Source: an uncultured Mobiluncus sp.
GTDB taxonomy: Bacteria > Actinomycetota > Actinomycetes > Actinomycetales > Actinomycetaceae
Length of the DNA stretch: 64,000 bases
NCBI RefSeq assembly: GCF_902488535.1
Contig: NZ_CABTWO010000003.1
Coordinates: forward strand, 62,001-126,000
Direction of reading: 5' to 3'
The notes beneath the pieces are model-generated. The model made no database searches, was not told where the DNA came from, and worked only from the letters and a program-made list of their open reading frames with translations. Positions 1-8,972 of this stretch are shown one piece after another. The position numbers and the translations under genes are program-made. The first letter of the stretch is position 1. Every line of letters starts with the position of its first letter.

Positions 1-234
1 ACCGGTCAGGTGCGCCGTCAAGTCAAGTCGCTGCACCGGGCGGGCAAAGTCTTTAATCCTTTGCTGGCTCCGGCGGAAAGACAGTTTTCCCTGCGATACC
101 TGCGGCGTCGTCTCTATGTGTGGCTTTCCACCCAGCGGCATTGGTTCAAGTTCAAGCAGAACTATCCGCTGGAAGCGCTGCAGGCCGAAGGGCGCGACTC
201 TTTCGATACCGCCCAGCTGCGCGCGCAGCATTAG
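1..234 (+). CDS. C-terminal end of an unknown protein (5' truncated)
   Basis: Frame 1 is open from the first base to a TAG stop and gives 77 residues. A GTG at base 10 could serve as a start, but the frame is open before it, so this is more likely the tail of a longer gene cut by the window edge. The piece is basic and aromatic (many Arg, Lys, Tyr and Trp) with no membrane segment or motif I recognise. It converges on the small membrane protein gene that ends 13 bases downstream. Function unknown. Confidence 0.5.
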   Translation, partial: TGQVRRQVKSLHRAGKVFNPLLAPAERQFSLRYLRRRLYVWLSTQRHWFKFKQNYPLEALQAEGRDSFDTAQLRAQH

Positions 235-246
235 TCTTCGCGCGCT

Positions 247-525
247 CTAGCGGCGTGATTCTGTTAGGGCGCTAACCAGTAGGGCGACCCCGGAGGTCCC
301 GAATACCAGCAGGACTAGCGTCCACAGCGACACGACGACGCCCAGGGCGGCGCCGAAAACTACCAAACCAATGAGGATAAACACCACGCTGAAGGCGATG
401 GCGGCCAGGCTGCGATGCTCACGGCGGGGTTCCAAGGGCGGTTCCACGGGTGGTTCCGGCGTTTTTCCTTCCTCCAAGTCGGGAGTGAGGGGGATGGTTT
501 CCGTTGTGTTTTCCATAGTTGTCAC
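247..525 (-). CDS. small two-helix membrane protein
   Basis: A 92-residue protein with a Pro/Glu-rich N-terminal tail (about residues 1-38) and two strongly hydrophobic segments (about 42-62 and 65-86), ending in a short charged tail. It lies 4 bases after the stop of the PspC-domain gene on the same strand, so the two are almost surely co-transcribed. That suggests a role linked to the envelope-stress proteins beside it. No family is recognised. The tight coupling and clear topology make it a likely real gene. Confidence 0.6.
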   Translation of the reverse strand: MTTMENTTETIPLTPDLEEGKTPEPPVEPPLEPRREHRSLAAIAFSVVFILIGLVVFGAALGVVVSLWTLVLLVFGTSGVALLVSALTESRR

Positions 526-529
526 CTAA

Positions 530-2956
530 TTAGTTGTTCTCAAGGTCGGGGGCGCGGTTCGGGGAAGGCGTCGTGGATGAATCCGGGGGGACGGGCGTGG
601 CCGGTCTGCTCGGGGTTTCGCTGCTCCTGGCGGAGGAGCGCGGGGTTCCGTTTAGCGGGTCAAACAGGTTATCGCCGGGTTTCCACTTGCTGCCGCCGGG
701 CTGGAACAGGTCGTTGAATCCGTCTTGGTTGGCGTCCGTCCACTTCCCGGCCTTGCCTGACTGAACGTCAGCGAGAGTCAGCGTGTTGTCTATGTCCAGT
801 TCAGACACGGTTTGTCCGCCCAGCGCTATGGGGTCACCCTCAATTCCGTCGGCCGTTTTGAATTCGATAGTTCCGTCTCCGGATACGGCGCGGCGGCGAA
901 ACTCTCGCAGTGCAGCGCTACTGTCGTTTTCAGAGCCGACCTCAGTGCTGTTGTATTCCGGCAGATTGGCAGTCATCAAATCCCGACCATTCAACACATA
1001 GTTGACCAGGAAGTGCCCGTCAGGCAGCACCGCGCCGTTCCATAAATCCACGGGGGGACGTTCATAGAGCGACACGGTTCCGTGTGCCAGGTTGATTTCG
1101 ACAGTTTGGGGTTTGGTCTGGTTTCCTGGCGTGTTGTCCGACAGCGGGACGTCGTGTTGGATTTTTAGTTTCGTCACCTCTGAACTGCCCAGACTGATGT
1201 TAGCGGCCTCATATTCCTTGGTTCGATCCACGAATTCCACGCGCTGATTGCCGTCCATAGTGAAGTATTGTGGACGGTGTTTTTCAACGGATGAGGACTG
1301 TAAAAAGGTTTCGCTCATGTCCCATTTGCTGTCTTTCAGGGTGGAAGTTGTCACGTTGCCTTGGGCTAAGTTGATTTCCAGGTCAACGTTTTGTTCTGGC
1401 AGCGTATAAATTGAGACATTCCCGTTGACCAGATTGACTGTGATGGGTTTACCAGGGTTCGTGGCACGTAGGTCGATATTAGCGCCGCCGCGAATGGCGC
1501 TGAGCTCGTCTCCGGGGTGTAAATCGTTGCTCTGGTAGCTAAACGTTTCAGGAAAATCGTGCCAGTCAATGGTGGAACGCAGCTCGCGCAGCTGGGGCAT
1601 CACGGACATTCCCACTGTTGCCAGGGGCAGCGTTACGAACAAAATCACCAGCGGGGTGACGACGGCAAGCCAGCCCGTCCGTCGTTTCTGCAGGGCTGCT
1701 ACCAACATGCCACCCCCCAGCACCATCGTCAGCAGACCGACAGCCAAAAGTACGGAACTTAGCGGGTCAAGCACCCCTATCAGAGGCAGCAGGATGCCGG
1801 TGAAAATCGACAGCAAAACCAACCCGCCGACCGTGAGACTGAGAGTGCGGCTCGGTCCGGGAATGCGCGGCGCCAAAATCGTCCTTGGCTGCGGATGAGG
1901 TGGGGCAGACATGGTCGAGGTGGCGCTGGAGGGAGTTGCGGGGCCAGCAGCGGGGACGGTAAAGCCCGGGTCGGGAACCGTAAAGTTAGTGGTGGGAGCC
2001 GCAAAGCTGGTAGTAGGCGGGGTGAAGCCGGTAGCGGGTGCTGCTGGGGAAGCGGAGGCATCGTGAAGACCGTCCGCGGGGACTGGACCGGCGGGTGCCT
2101 GAGGGGTGGAAACAAAGCCGGTGGGACCAGGAACGTAAGCGTTCCCGGCTGGCGGGGTACCGGCCTTGCTCTGGTTCACAAAGTGAACGATGAGCAGCAC
2201 CACCACCGCTAGGGGAGCCAGCAGCAAGCACAAAACCAGAGCTATAAAAAAGAAAGCGAGTAAATCGCCAAATTTGTCCCCGCCGTCCCAGATGTCGAAT
2301 ACATCGAACAGAAAAATGCCTTGGGGCAGCATCCGCATCGCCCCGAAAAACATCAACAGAATCGAGCCGGCGACACCACCGCCCTGGTTAGGCACGCCGG
2401 CGCGCCAATCGGTCCACAAGCTGCGTCCGGTGGTTTGGCTGGGCATCCACAACCACAGCGCCCCGTAGAGCAAGGGAATAACCCCAAAGAACAGCAAACC
2501 GACCACAGCTAAACCTCGCACAATTACGGGGTCAATGTGCAGGCGTGAGGCGATTCCCGCACAAACTCCGCCGATGACCCGGTTATTGGAACGCATCCAG
2601 GCCTGTCCGGTGGAATCCGGGCCTCCCGGGTAGCCTCCCGCGCCCGCGGTTCCATAGTTTGCGCCGTTGCTCGGGAAACTGCCCGAACCGGGGTAGCCCG
2701 CGGCTCCGTAGTTTGTCCCATCCGGGTAAGGTACCTGCGGATTAGTTGCTTGCGAGTTAGGTGCTCCCGAGTTGGGTGAGCTAAATGCAGCAGCACCGGT
2801 CCCGTTTGGGTTCGCGGAACTAGAGGGGTCCGCCTCGGTAGCTGCGTTCGCGTCGGCAGCCGCGTTCACTCCGGCAGTCTCGCCGCAGTGGGGAGGCTCG
2901 CCCCCAGCGGGAGGAACGGAGTCAGTTGCTTGTTCTGGGTTCATATTTTCGTCCAT
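530..2956 (-). CDS. PspC-domain multi-spanning membrane protein
   Basis: An 808-residue protein. Residues 1-120 are low-complexity Asn/Gly/Pro/Ala-rich sequence. A PspC domain follows at about 121-172, with the typical VIGGVCAGIASRL start and a hydrophobic helix. Further transmembrane helices lie near 195-260 and 370-460. The C-terminal half is extracytoplasmic-looking and beta-rich, with repeated segments of the type found in putative adhesin / cell-wall-antibiotic-response domains, then a Ser/Pro-rich tail. PspC domains act in envelope-stress sensing. The gene is divergent from a PspC-histidine kinase/LuxR pair, an arrangement common in actinobacteria, so it is probably a target or partner of that system. 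The tandem 11-bp repeat between the two promoters supports shared regulation. Confidence 0.8.
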   Translation of the reverse strand: MDENMNPEQATDSVPPAGGEPPHCGETAGVNAAADANAATEADPSSSANPNGTGAAAFSSPNSGAPNSQATNPQVPYPDGTNYGAAGYPGSGSFPSNGANYGTAGAGGYPGGPDSTGQAWMRSNNRVIGGVCAGIASRLHIDPVIVRGLAVVGLLFFGVIPLLYGALWLWMPSQTTGRSLWTDWRAGVPNQGGGVAGSILLMFFGAMRMLPQGIFLFDVFDIWDGGDKFGDLLAFFFIALVLCLLLAPLAVVVLLIVHFVNQSKAGTPPAGNAYVPGPTGFVSTPQAPAGPVPADGLHDASASPAAPATGFTPPTTSFAAPTTNFTVPDPGFTVPAAGPATPSSATSTMSAPPHPQPRTILAPRIPGPSRTLSLTVGGLVLLSIFTGILLPLIGVLDPLSSVLLAVGLLTMVLGGGMLVAALQKRRTGWLAVVTPLVILFVTLPLATVGMSVMPQLRELRSTIDWHDFPETFSYQSNDLHPGDELSAIRGGANIDLRATNPGKPITVNLVNGNVSIYTLPEQNVDLEINLAQGNVTTSTLKDSKWDMSETFLQSSSVEKHRPQYFTMDGNQRVEFVDRTKEYEAANISLGSSEVTKLKIQHDVPLSDNTPGNQTKPQTVEINLAHGTVSLYERPPVDLWNGAVLPDGHFLVNYVLNGRDLMTANLPEYNSTEVGSENDSSAALREFRRRAVSGDGTIEFKTADGIEGDPIALGGQTVSELDIDNTLTLADVQSGKAGKWTDANQDGFNDLFQPGGSKWKPGDNLFDPLNGTPRSSARSSETPSRPATPVPPDSSTTPSPNRAPDLENN

Positions 2957-2998
2957 GTTTCCATCATTGCCGCTGCAGCGCCCGGTGGCTATGGGGGT

Positions 2999-3020
2999 TG
3001 TCCCTGATTTGTCCCTGATT
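2999..3020. promoter_or_regulatory. tandem 11-bp direct repeat in divergent promoter
   Basis: TGTCCCTGATT occurs twice with no gap, at 2999-3009 and 3010-3020, in the 113-bp region between the divergent PspC-membrane-protein and PspC-kinase genes. An 11-bp period places both copies on the same helical face, as expected for a dimeric NarL/LuxR-type regulator. The regulator encoded at 4358 is the obvious candidate ligand, but that link is inference. Confidence 0.5.
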
Positions 3021-3069
3021 AATCCCTTAAGCCGGGCGAAACCCCGCCAAGCCGTGGCAAACTGGATTT

Positions 3070-4344
3070 ATGGCCACATCTGATGCACCCCCTCGTATGC
3101 GCCCTCCGCTGCGCCGTCCCGTGTCTGGGACGGTTCCGCCCGGTAAAGACGGGGTTCTGGCTGGGGTGGCCGCAGGATTGGCGCTGCATCTGGGTATGCC
3201 GTTGTGGTTGGTGCGGCTCATCTTGGTGGTTTTAGCTCCCACCGGGGTCAGCATTCTGCTCTATGTCTGGTTGTGGATTTTTGTGCCGCGGGGAAATCCC
3301 GGGGTTCAGGCGGGGCTGCCGTTTCCCGGAGATTCGCGACTGGCGAACCCTAACGCGCAGCTCAGGGGGAATTTTGGCAGTAATGACCGCTGGCGAAATG
3401 TGACGGTTCCGGCAATTTTGCTGGCGCTGGGGTTAATCGCCATAGCTGTCTTCGGAGCCTATTCCGGCCCGAAAATCATGAGTGATTTGCGTCCCCTCAT
3501 CACCATCATCATCCTCATCACCGGTATCGCTCTGATTTGGGTGGGGGCTTCGGCGGGGTCGTCTCTGGTCGAGCTGCGGATGGGACGGTTCCTGGGCTTT
3601 GCCATTCCCGGTGCCCTCCTGGTGATTTTTGCGGTCATGATTGGATTTTCTGGAACCATCAGTCTGGGTGACGCACTGCGCGGAGGACTCATCACCCTGG
3701 TCGTCATCGCGGTGCTGAGCTTGGCGGTTTTGCCGCTCTGGGCACGCTTTTGGATGTCTTACAAGGCGTCTCTGGCCGAGCAAACCCGCCAAACTGTCCG
3801 CGCCGATATGGCCGCTCACCTGCACGATTCTGTGCTGCAAACCCTTGCGCTGATTCGTGCGAGAGCCGACGACGCCCCGGAAGTCGCGAAACTGGCTCGT
3901 GCCGAGGAACGTCAGTTGCGCTCTTGGCTCTACGAAGATCGCGGTCACGCGGACTCATCCCTGTCCCAAATCATTAAGGAGCTGGCCGGCGAGATTGAGG
4001 ACCGTTACGGGGTAGTGTTGGACACTGTCACGGTGGGAGACGCGGTTCCAGGACCGTGGTCCGAGCCGCTGGTGGCGGCGACGAGGGAAGCCCTGACAAA
4101 TTCGGCTCGCCACGGAAAGCCTCCGTTTTCGGTCTATCTGGAAGTAGGGTCGGACGCGGTGGAATGTTTCGTGCGCGATCACGGCTCCGGATTCGACATT
4201 GCGGCTATCCCGCAAGGACACCAAGGCGTGAAACATTCCATCATTGAGAGGCTGGAGCGCCACGGCGGCACCGCGACCATTCGGTCGGGGTCCAGCGGCT
4301 GCGAAGTCGCGATGAAAGTACCCCGCCAAACTGGGGAAAACTGA
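3070..4344 (+). CDS. PspC-domain sensor histidine kinase
   Basis: A 424-residue protein. A PspC domain (about residues 17-75) is fused to several transmembrane helices (about 115-245) and a HisKA_3-type kinase. The dimerisation/phosphoacceptor segment carries His252 in an AHLHDSVLQTL motif. The ATPase domain shows the N-box TREALTNSARHG and the G-box DHGSGFD. It should autophosphorylate on His and pass phosphate to the LuxR-type regulator encoded 13 bases downstream. Fusing PspC to the kinase points to sensing of envelope or membrane stress. No strong ribosome site precedes the ATG and the mRNA may be leaderless. The family and role are clear; the signal is not. Confidence 0.9.
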   Translation: MATSDAPPRMRPPLRRPVSGTVPPGKDGVLAGVAAGLALHLGMPLWLVRLILVVLAPTGVSILLYVWLWIFVPRGNPGVQAGLPFPGDSRLANPNAQLRGNFGSNDRWRNVTVPAILLALGLIAIAVFGAYSGPKIMSDLRPLITIIILITGIALIWVGASAGSSLVELRMGRFLGFAIPGALLVIFAVMIGFSGTISLGDALRGGLITLVVIAVLSLAVLPLWARFWMSYKASLAEQTRQTVRADMAAHLHDSVLQTLALIRARADDAPEVAKLARAEERQLRSWLYEDRGHADSSLSQIIKELAGEIEDRYGVVLDTVTVGDAVPGPWSEPLVAATREALTNSARHGKPPFSVYLEVGSDAVECFVRDHGSGFDIAAIPQGHQGVKHSIIERLERHGGTATIRSGSSGCEVAMKVPRQTGEN

Positions 4345-4357
4345 GGGAGGACAAACG

Positions 4358-5059
4358 ATGAGTGACGGAAACGCGAACCCGGCCGCTTCTGGGGAACACC
4401 CGAAGCGTCCCATTTCGGTGCTGGTCATCGACGATCACGGGCTGTTTCGGGCGGGAGTAATTGCGGAACTGAGCAAGTATCCCGACGAAGTCCAGGTCAT
4501 GGGGGAAGCGGATAGTGTGGAGGACGCTATTGCCGCAGTGCGCCAGGGCGTTCCCGCGGTGGCACTGCTGGACGTGCACTTGCCGGGCGGTCACGGCGGC
4601 GGAGGCGCAGAAGTCGCGGCGGCCTGCATGGGGGTGCCGACCCGGTTCCTGGCGCTGTCGGTGTCTGACGCAGCAGAAGACGTGGTGGCGGTTATTCGGG
4701 CGGGAGCCCGCGGCTACGTGACCAAGACTATTGCCACGCCTGACCTGGTTGACGCCATCGTCCGGGTGGCGGGTGGAGACGCGGCTTTCTCACCCCGGCT
4801 GGCAGGTTTCGTGCTGGATGCGTTCGGGGCGGCGCGCACCGACATGGTGGGCACCGATTCCGAACTCGATTCGCTCACGGAGCGCGAGTTTGAGGTCATG
4901 CGCCTCATCGCGCGCGGTTTCGCTTACAAAGAAATTGCCTCTGAACTGTATATTTCCGTGAAAACAGTAGAATCTCACGTGTCCTCCGTGCTGCGCAAAC
5001 TGCAACTGTCCAACCGTTACGAACTGTCTAAATGGGCCCAAGACCGGCGCATCGGTTGA
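4358..5059 (+). CDS. NarL/LuxR-family response regulator
   Basis: A 233-residue protein. The receiver domain begins VLVIDDHGLFRAGV and has phosphoacceptor Asp72 (in LLDVHLPGG), a Thr/Ser switch region and a conserved Lys (VTKT). The C-terminal LuxR-type helix-turn-helix (about residues 170-228) contains LTEREFEVMRLIARG and KTVESHVSSVLRKLQL. It is the cognate partner of the upstream PspC kinase, 13 bases away with a GGGAGG ribosome site. It probably controls the divergent PspC gene and its own operon through the 11-bp tandem repeat near 3.0 kb. Confidence 0.92.
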   Translation: MSDGNANPAASGEHPKRPISVLVIDDHGLFRAGVIAELSKYPDEVQVMGEADSVEDAIAAVRQGVPAVALLDVHLPGGHGGGGAEVAAACMGVPTRFLALSVSDAAEDVVAVIRAGARGYVTKTIATPDLVDAIVRVAGGDAAFSPRLAGFVLDAFGAARTDMVGTDSELDSLTEREFEVMRLIARGFAYKEIASELYISVKTVESHVSSVLRKLQLSNRYELSKWAQDRRIG

Positions 5060-5160
5060 GGGGGTGGGGAACCTGCCCGGGCACGCTGGAAGGTGAAGCA
5101 AACCGCTGCGAGATGATAACGTAAAGGCGCAATTATTTTCGGGATAGAAAAGGATTATTG

Positions 5161-6297
5161 ATGCAGCGCACCGTGGTAGCCCCCCATGTTACCTCCGGCT
5201 TCACACAAGCGCGCTATCCCGCTATCGCTCGCACTTCCAGCCGGGTTTTGCTGATGATGTGGGAGGCGCTGCCCTCAGAGTGCGCGACCCGCACCAGCGC
5301 TGAACTCGCCGGCGCGAACCCGGCCAGCCCCGAGGAACCACATTATCGCCGGCTGTGCCCGACCAGTCTGTGCCTGTCACGGTCTTTTGATAACGGTTTG
5401 ACCTGGGAAGAACCCCGCACCTTGGCGGCCGGCAACCCGCAGGAATTTCTCGGGTTCCATGTTCCGTCATTCCTGCATGACCGCGTGACCGGACGCATGT
5501 TCTGTTTCTATACCCGTTCCCTGGTGCCGGGTTGGGATTCACGCCAGGCACAAACGGCGCTCTTTGTCGCGTGGACCGACGACGACGGCTTGACCTGGGA
5601 ACATCAAGATATCACCTCCATGATTATTGCCGGGCGGGACTTTACGATGGCGTATATTCCGCGCGGGCGCGGCACGCAACTGACGGCAGGGCAGTGGGCC
5701 CAGCGCTTGTGCCACGCGGGTGTCATCGTGGACGAATCAGGGGACCGCAAAGCGGTGTTTATCGGCTCGGACGACCACGGTGCCAGCTGGTGGGCCTCAC
5801 CCCCGGTGGGAGCGAATGTGGATTATTGTTCGGCGGTGTCCAACAGTGACGGAACCGAAGTTATGCTGCTGATAAAAACCCAAGGCTCGACGGTGAAAAC
5901 GTGGGCGAAATCGACTGATGGCGGCCGCACTTTTGGGCAACCCACCGCGGCGATGGATTCCCGGCTCATCAACATCATGAGCCCGCTCGAGGAAGTGTTT
6001 CACGGCGCTTGCCCCGGCACCCCTCATGCGGACGTGTTCAGCTACATCGGCGAACGCACGGTGTGCAACGGAGATTGCACCGTGTTGATGCTGTCTGTTG
6101 ATGGGGCCCGCTCGTTTCGGGAGGCGGCGATTTTCGATGTGAAAACCTACGGCGCTATCGACATCGTTTCGCTGGCTGACCAGGCTAAATTCGCCATCGC
6201 TTACGAAGGCCCCGACGGTGTGGTCTGCGAAATTTTGCCGTTCTCTAAGCTAAGCAGCATCAAAGCGTTAGCGGAACAGTGGGCTCAACAGGCATGA
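5161..6297 (+). CDS. sialidase-like (BNR/Asp-box) protein without signal peptide
   Basis: A 378-residue protein with five Asp-box-like turns: SFDNGLTW, TDDDGLTW, SDDHGASW, STDGGRTF and SVDGARSF. These mark blades of a six-bladed sialidase propeller. Near the N-terminus the segment ARYPAI occupies the place of the sialidase Arg-Ile-Pro motif. The ATG at 5161 follows AAAGGA; a TTG one codon upstream is a weaker start. No signal peptide, anchor or lectin domain is present, so the product should be cytoplasmic. It overlaps pcrA by ATGA. It may cleave imported sialosides, or be another propeller enzyme with the same repeats; the exact substrate is uncertain. Confidence 0.72.
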   Translation: MQRTVVAPHVTSGFTQARYPAIARTSSRVLLMMWEALPSECATRTSAELAGANPASPEEPHYRRLCPTSLCLSRSFDNGLTWEEPRTLAAGNPQEFLGFHVPSFLHDRVTGRMFCFYTRSLVPGWDSRQAQTALFVAWTDDDGLTWEHQDITSMIIAGRDFTMAYIPRGRGTQLTAGQWAQRLCHAGVIVDESGDRKAVFIGSDDHGASWWASPPVGANVDYCSAVSNSDGTEVMLLIKTQGSTVKTWAKSTDGGRTFGQPTAAMDSRLINIMSPLEEVFHGACPGTPHADVFSYIGERTVCNGDCTVLMLSVDGARSFREAAIFDVKTYGAIDIVSLADQAKFAIAYEGPDGVVCEILPFSKLSSIKALAEQWAQQA

Positions 6298-8927
6298 ATG
6301 ATTTGTTTTCTACCCTTGCCCAAGGTGCTGGCGGTGAGATTCCCGTGTCGGCAGCCCTGCCACGCGGGGCGGTCGCGCAGCCCGAGACCCCCGAGGCGGA
6401 CTCCGGTTTCGCGGGCTGGTCCGGGATGGATGCGGCGCGCCGCGAGGACTGGCGGGCCCGCAAAGTTGCTGCAATCATTGAGGGTTTGAACCCGGAACAG
6501 CAGGCCGCGGTGACCCACGAGTCCGGTCCGCTCCTGGTGATGGCAGGAGCGGGTTCGGGCAAGACTCGGGTGCTGACTCGGCGGATTGCGTGGCTGCTGG
6601 CGACTGAGAGAATCCGCCCTTGGGAAGTCCTGGCGATTACTTTCACTAACAAGGCGGCCGCCGAGATGCGTGAACGAGTCGAAGCCCTGGTCGGCAACGC
6701 CGCGAAATATATGTGGGTGTCCACCTTTCATAGTGCCTGCGTGCGGATTTTGCGTGCCGAAGCTGAGACTCTGGGGGTGACTAGGTCCTTCTCTATCTAT
6801 GACACCGCCGACACGAAAGCCCTGCTGACGCGCATCATCAAGGGTCGGGGGCTGGACCCGAAACGTTTCACGCCGAAGTCTTTTGCTGCCAAAATTTCCC
6901 AGGCCAATAATGAACTCATCACCCCCGAAGTGTTTGCGCGGGATGCTGGCGTGGACAAGATGAGCCAGCTCACGGCGGAAATCTATACCGAGTATCAGCA
7001 GCTGCTGCACCGCGCCAACGCGTTCGACTTTGACGACCTCATTGCGTCCACGGTCTATCTGTGGAAGGCACATCCTGACATTTTGGCGCAGTATCGAGCC
7101 AAATTCCGTCATGTTTTGGTGGACGAATACCAGGATACGAACCCGGCGCAGTATGAGCTGATTCGCTTGCTCACGGTGGGAGCGGCGGGCGATACCCAGC
7201 CGCCTGCCGAACTGACGGTGGTGGGTGACTCGGACCAGTCGATTTATGCCTTCCGCGGCGCCACGATTCGCAACATCGAAGAATTTGAATCGGATTTCCC
7301 CGGTGCCACCACGGTTTATCTGGAACAAAACTACCGCTCGACCGGCACGATTTTGTCCGTCGCGAATGCGATTATCTCGGAAAATGAGGGCCGGCGGAAA
7401 AAGAATCTCTGGACCGAAGCGGGGCAGGGCGTGCAGGCCGTGATGTACGCGGCTGACACTGACCGGGACGAGGCCGCTTTCATCGTCCGCGAGCTGCTCA
7501 CGCTCCGCCAGGAAGGCTCGGCTTGGGACGAATTCGCGGTGTTCTACCGAACCAACGCCCAGTCGCGTTCCCTGGAGGAAATGCTGACGCGAGAGGGCAT
7601 CCCTTACCGGGTCGTGGGCGGCACCAAGTTCTATGACCGGCGCGAAATCAAGGACGCCATCGCCTACCTGTGCGCCGCGGCGAACCCGGCCGACGACGGT
7701 AACCTGCTGCGGGTGTTGAACGAACCGAAACGCGGTTTGGGAGACAAAGCGGTAGCGACTATTCGCGAGGTGTCGCTGCGTGAAAGCCTCGATTTTGGCC
7801 AGGCTTTGCGCCAGTTCCTGCCGGGGGGCACCCATCACGGCGACTTGAGCGCGAAAGCCAGCACGGGGATTGCCCAGTTCGTGGGCGTTTTAGACGCCAT
7901 GCGGTCTTTGGATGCGGCGGGCGCTCCCCTGGACGAAATCTTGGACACGGCCCTGGAGGACAGCGGCTACCTGCCGAAACTGCGGAAATCTAACGACCCT
8001 CAGGACGACGCACGGGTGGAAAACCTGGCGGAGCTGCGTAACGTGGCGCAGGACTTTTCCCTTTCCGAGCCCGATGCCCGCCTGGCGGATTTCTTAGAGC
8101 GGATTTCCCTGGTGGCGGACGCGGATCAGCTTCCCGACACCACTGCCCAGCCCGAACGCCCTGCTGACCCCGTGCCCCCTGCGGCCTCGCCGGAAGTGAC
8201 CCTGATGACGGTGCATACCGCAAAAGGACTGGAGTTCAACACCGTGTTCGTGACCGGGATGGAGGACGGACTGTTCCCGCATTCTCGTTCCCTGGACAAT
8301 CCCCAGGACGTGGCGGAGGAACGTCGGCTCGCTTACGTGGCGGTCACAAGGGCGCGCCAGCGGCTGTACCTGACCCGTTGCGCCGCGCGTACGGTTTTTG
8401 GTGAGACGGTAACCATGCCGGCTTCGCGGTTCTTGGAAGACATCCCGGCTGAACTGGTCGATAACCGGCGCGAAGCCACCACCGTGGACTATTTCGGTGG
8501 GCTCGCGTCTCGCGGCTATGGCGAACCCGCCAGCTCCGCTTACGGATACGGCGGGCGTGGCGGCCGCGGGGGAGCTGCGGGAGGCTATGGCGCATACCGT
8601 GGCGCTCGGCAATCCTCGGGTTCACGAGGGTCGAGCTCCACGTCCGGGGGTAAGTTCGCCAACTCGCGGATAGGGTTGACTACGGCGCGCGACTTGGCCG
8701 GCGGCAAAGGCTCGGGAGCCTCGCCGGCGAAAACCACGAAAGCGAAACCGGCGGGCAAAATTCCCGAACTTCACGTCGGTCAGCGAGTCCACCACGACAT
8801 CTACGGGGAAGGCAAGGTCACCGGCTTGGAGGGCCAAGGCAAAGGCACCATCGCCACCGTGAAGTTCCGCACGGGCGCCGCCAAACGGTTGTTGTTGAAC
8901 TTTGCCCCGCTCACTCCGGTCGATTAA
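6294..8927 (+). CDS. pcrA: ATP-dependent DNA helicase PcrA/UvrD
   Basis: An 877-residue superfamily 1A 3'-5' helicase. The Walker A motif is AGAGSGKT, the Walker B region VDEYQDTNPAQ, motif III GDSDQSIYAFRGA, motif IV QNYRST and motif V LMTVHTAKGLEF, ending with YVAVTRARQRL. A Gly/Arg/Tyr-rich linker (about residues 750-785) leads to a C-terminal Tudor-like segment (HHDIYGEGKVTGLEG), the usual actinobacterial PcrA layout that contacts RNA polymerase. It works in nucleotide excision repair and clearing of stalled complexes. The ATG at 6294 overlaps the upstream stop by four bases, so translation is coupled to the sialidase-like gene, an unusual pairing. Confidence 0.95.
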   Translation: MNDLFSTLAQGAGGEIPVSAALPRGAVAQPETPEADSGFAGWSGMDAARREDWRARKVAAIIEGLNPEQQAAVTHESGPLLVMAGAGSGKTRVLTRRIAWLLATERIRPWEVLAITFTNKAAAEMRERVEALVGNAAKYMWVSTFHSACVRILRAEAETLGVTRSFSIYDTADTKALLTRIIKGRGLDPKRFTPKSFAAKISQANNELITPEVFARDAGVDKMSQLTAEIYTEYQQLLHRANAFDFDDLIASTVYLWKAHPDILAQYRAKFRHVLVDEYQDTNPAQYELIRLLTVGAAGDTQPPAELTVVGDSDQSIYAFRGATIRNIEEFESDFPGATTVYLEQNYRSTGTILSVANAIISENEGRRKKNLWTEAGQGVQAVMYAADTDRDEAAFIVRELLTLRQEGSAWDEFAVFYRTNAQSRSLEEMLTREGIPYRVVGGTKFYDRREIKDAIAYLCAAANPADDGNLLRVLNEPKRGLGDKAVATIREVSLRESLDFGQALRQFLPGGTHHGDLSAKASTGIAQFVGVLDAMRSLDAAGAPLDEILDTALEDSGYLPKLRKSNDPQDDARVENLAELRNVAQDFSLSEPDARLADFLERISLVADADQLPDTTAQPERPADPVPPAASPEVTLMTVHTAKGLEFNTVFVTGMEDGLFPHSRSLDNPQDVAEERRLAYVAVTRARQRLYLTRCAARTVFGETVTMPASRFLEDIPAELVDNRREATTVDYFGGLASRGYGEPASSAYGYGGRGGRGGAAGGYGAYRGARQSSGSRGSSSTSGGKFANSRIGLTTARDLAGGKGSGASPAKTTKAKPAGKIPELHVGQRVHHDIYGEGKVTGLEGQGKGTIATVKFRTGAAKRLLLNFAPLTPVD

Positions 8928-8932
8928 AACGC

Positions 8933-8961
8933 TACAGACCGGCGGACGAGGCCGGTCTGTA
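8933..8961. terminator. bidirectional stem-loop between pcrA and ppk2
   Basis: A perfect 11-bp stem (TACAGACCGGC paired with its complement) has a 7-base loop and sits between convergent pcrA and ppk2. The T-rich GTTTTAA follows on the minus strand, so it is best as the ppk2 terminator and may also stop pcrA transcripts. Confidence 0.75.
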
Positions 8962-8972
8962 ACGCAATTCAG

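Noticed and set aside
6285..7838. Long minus-strand frame opposite pcrA (517 aa)
   Set aside because: It mirrors a certain helicase gene, with Arg/His/Gly-rich composition typical of antisense frames in GC-rich DNA.
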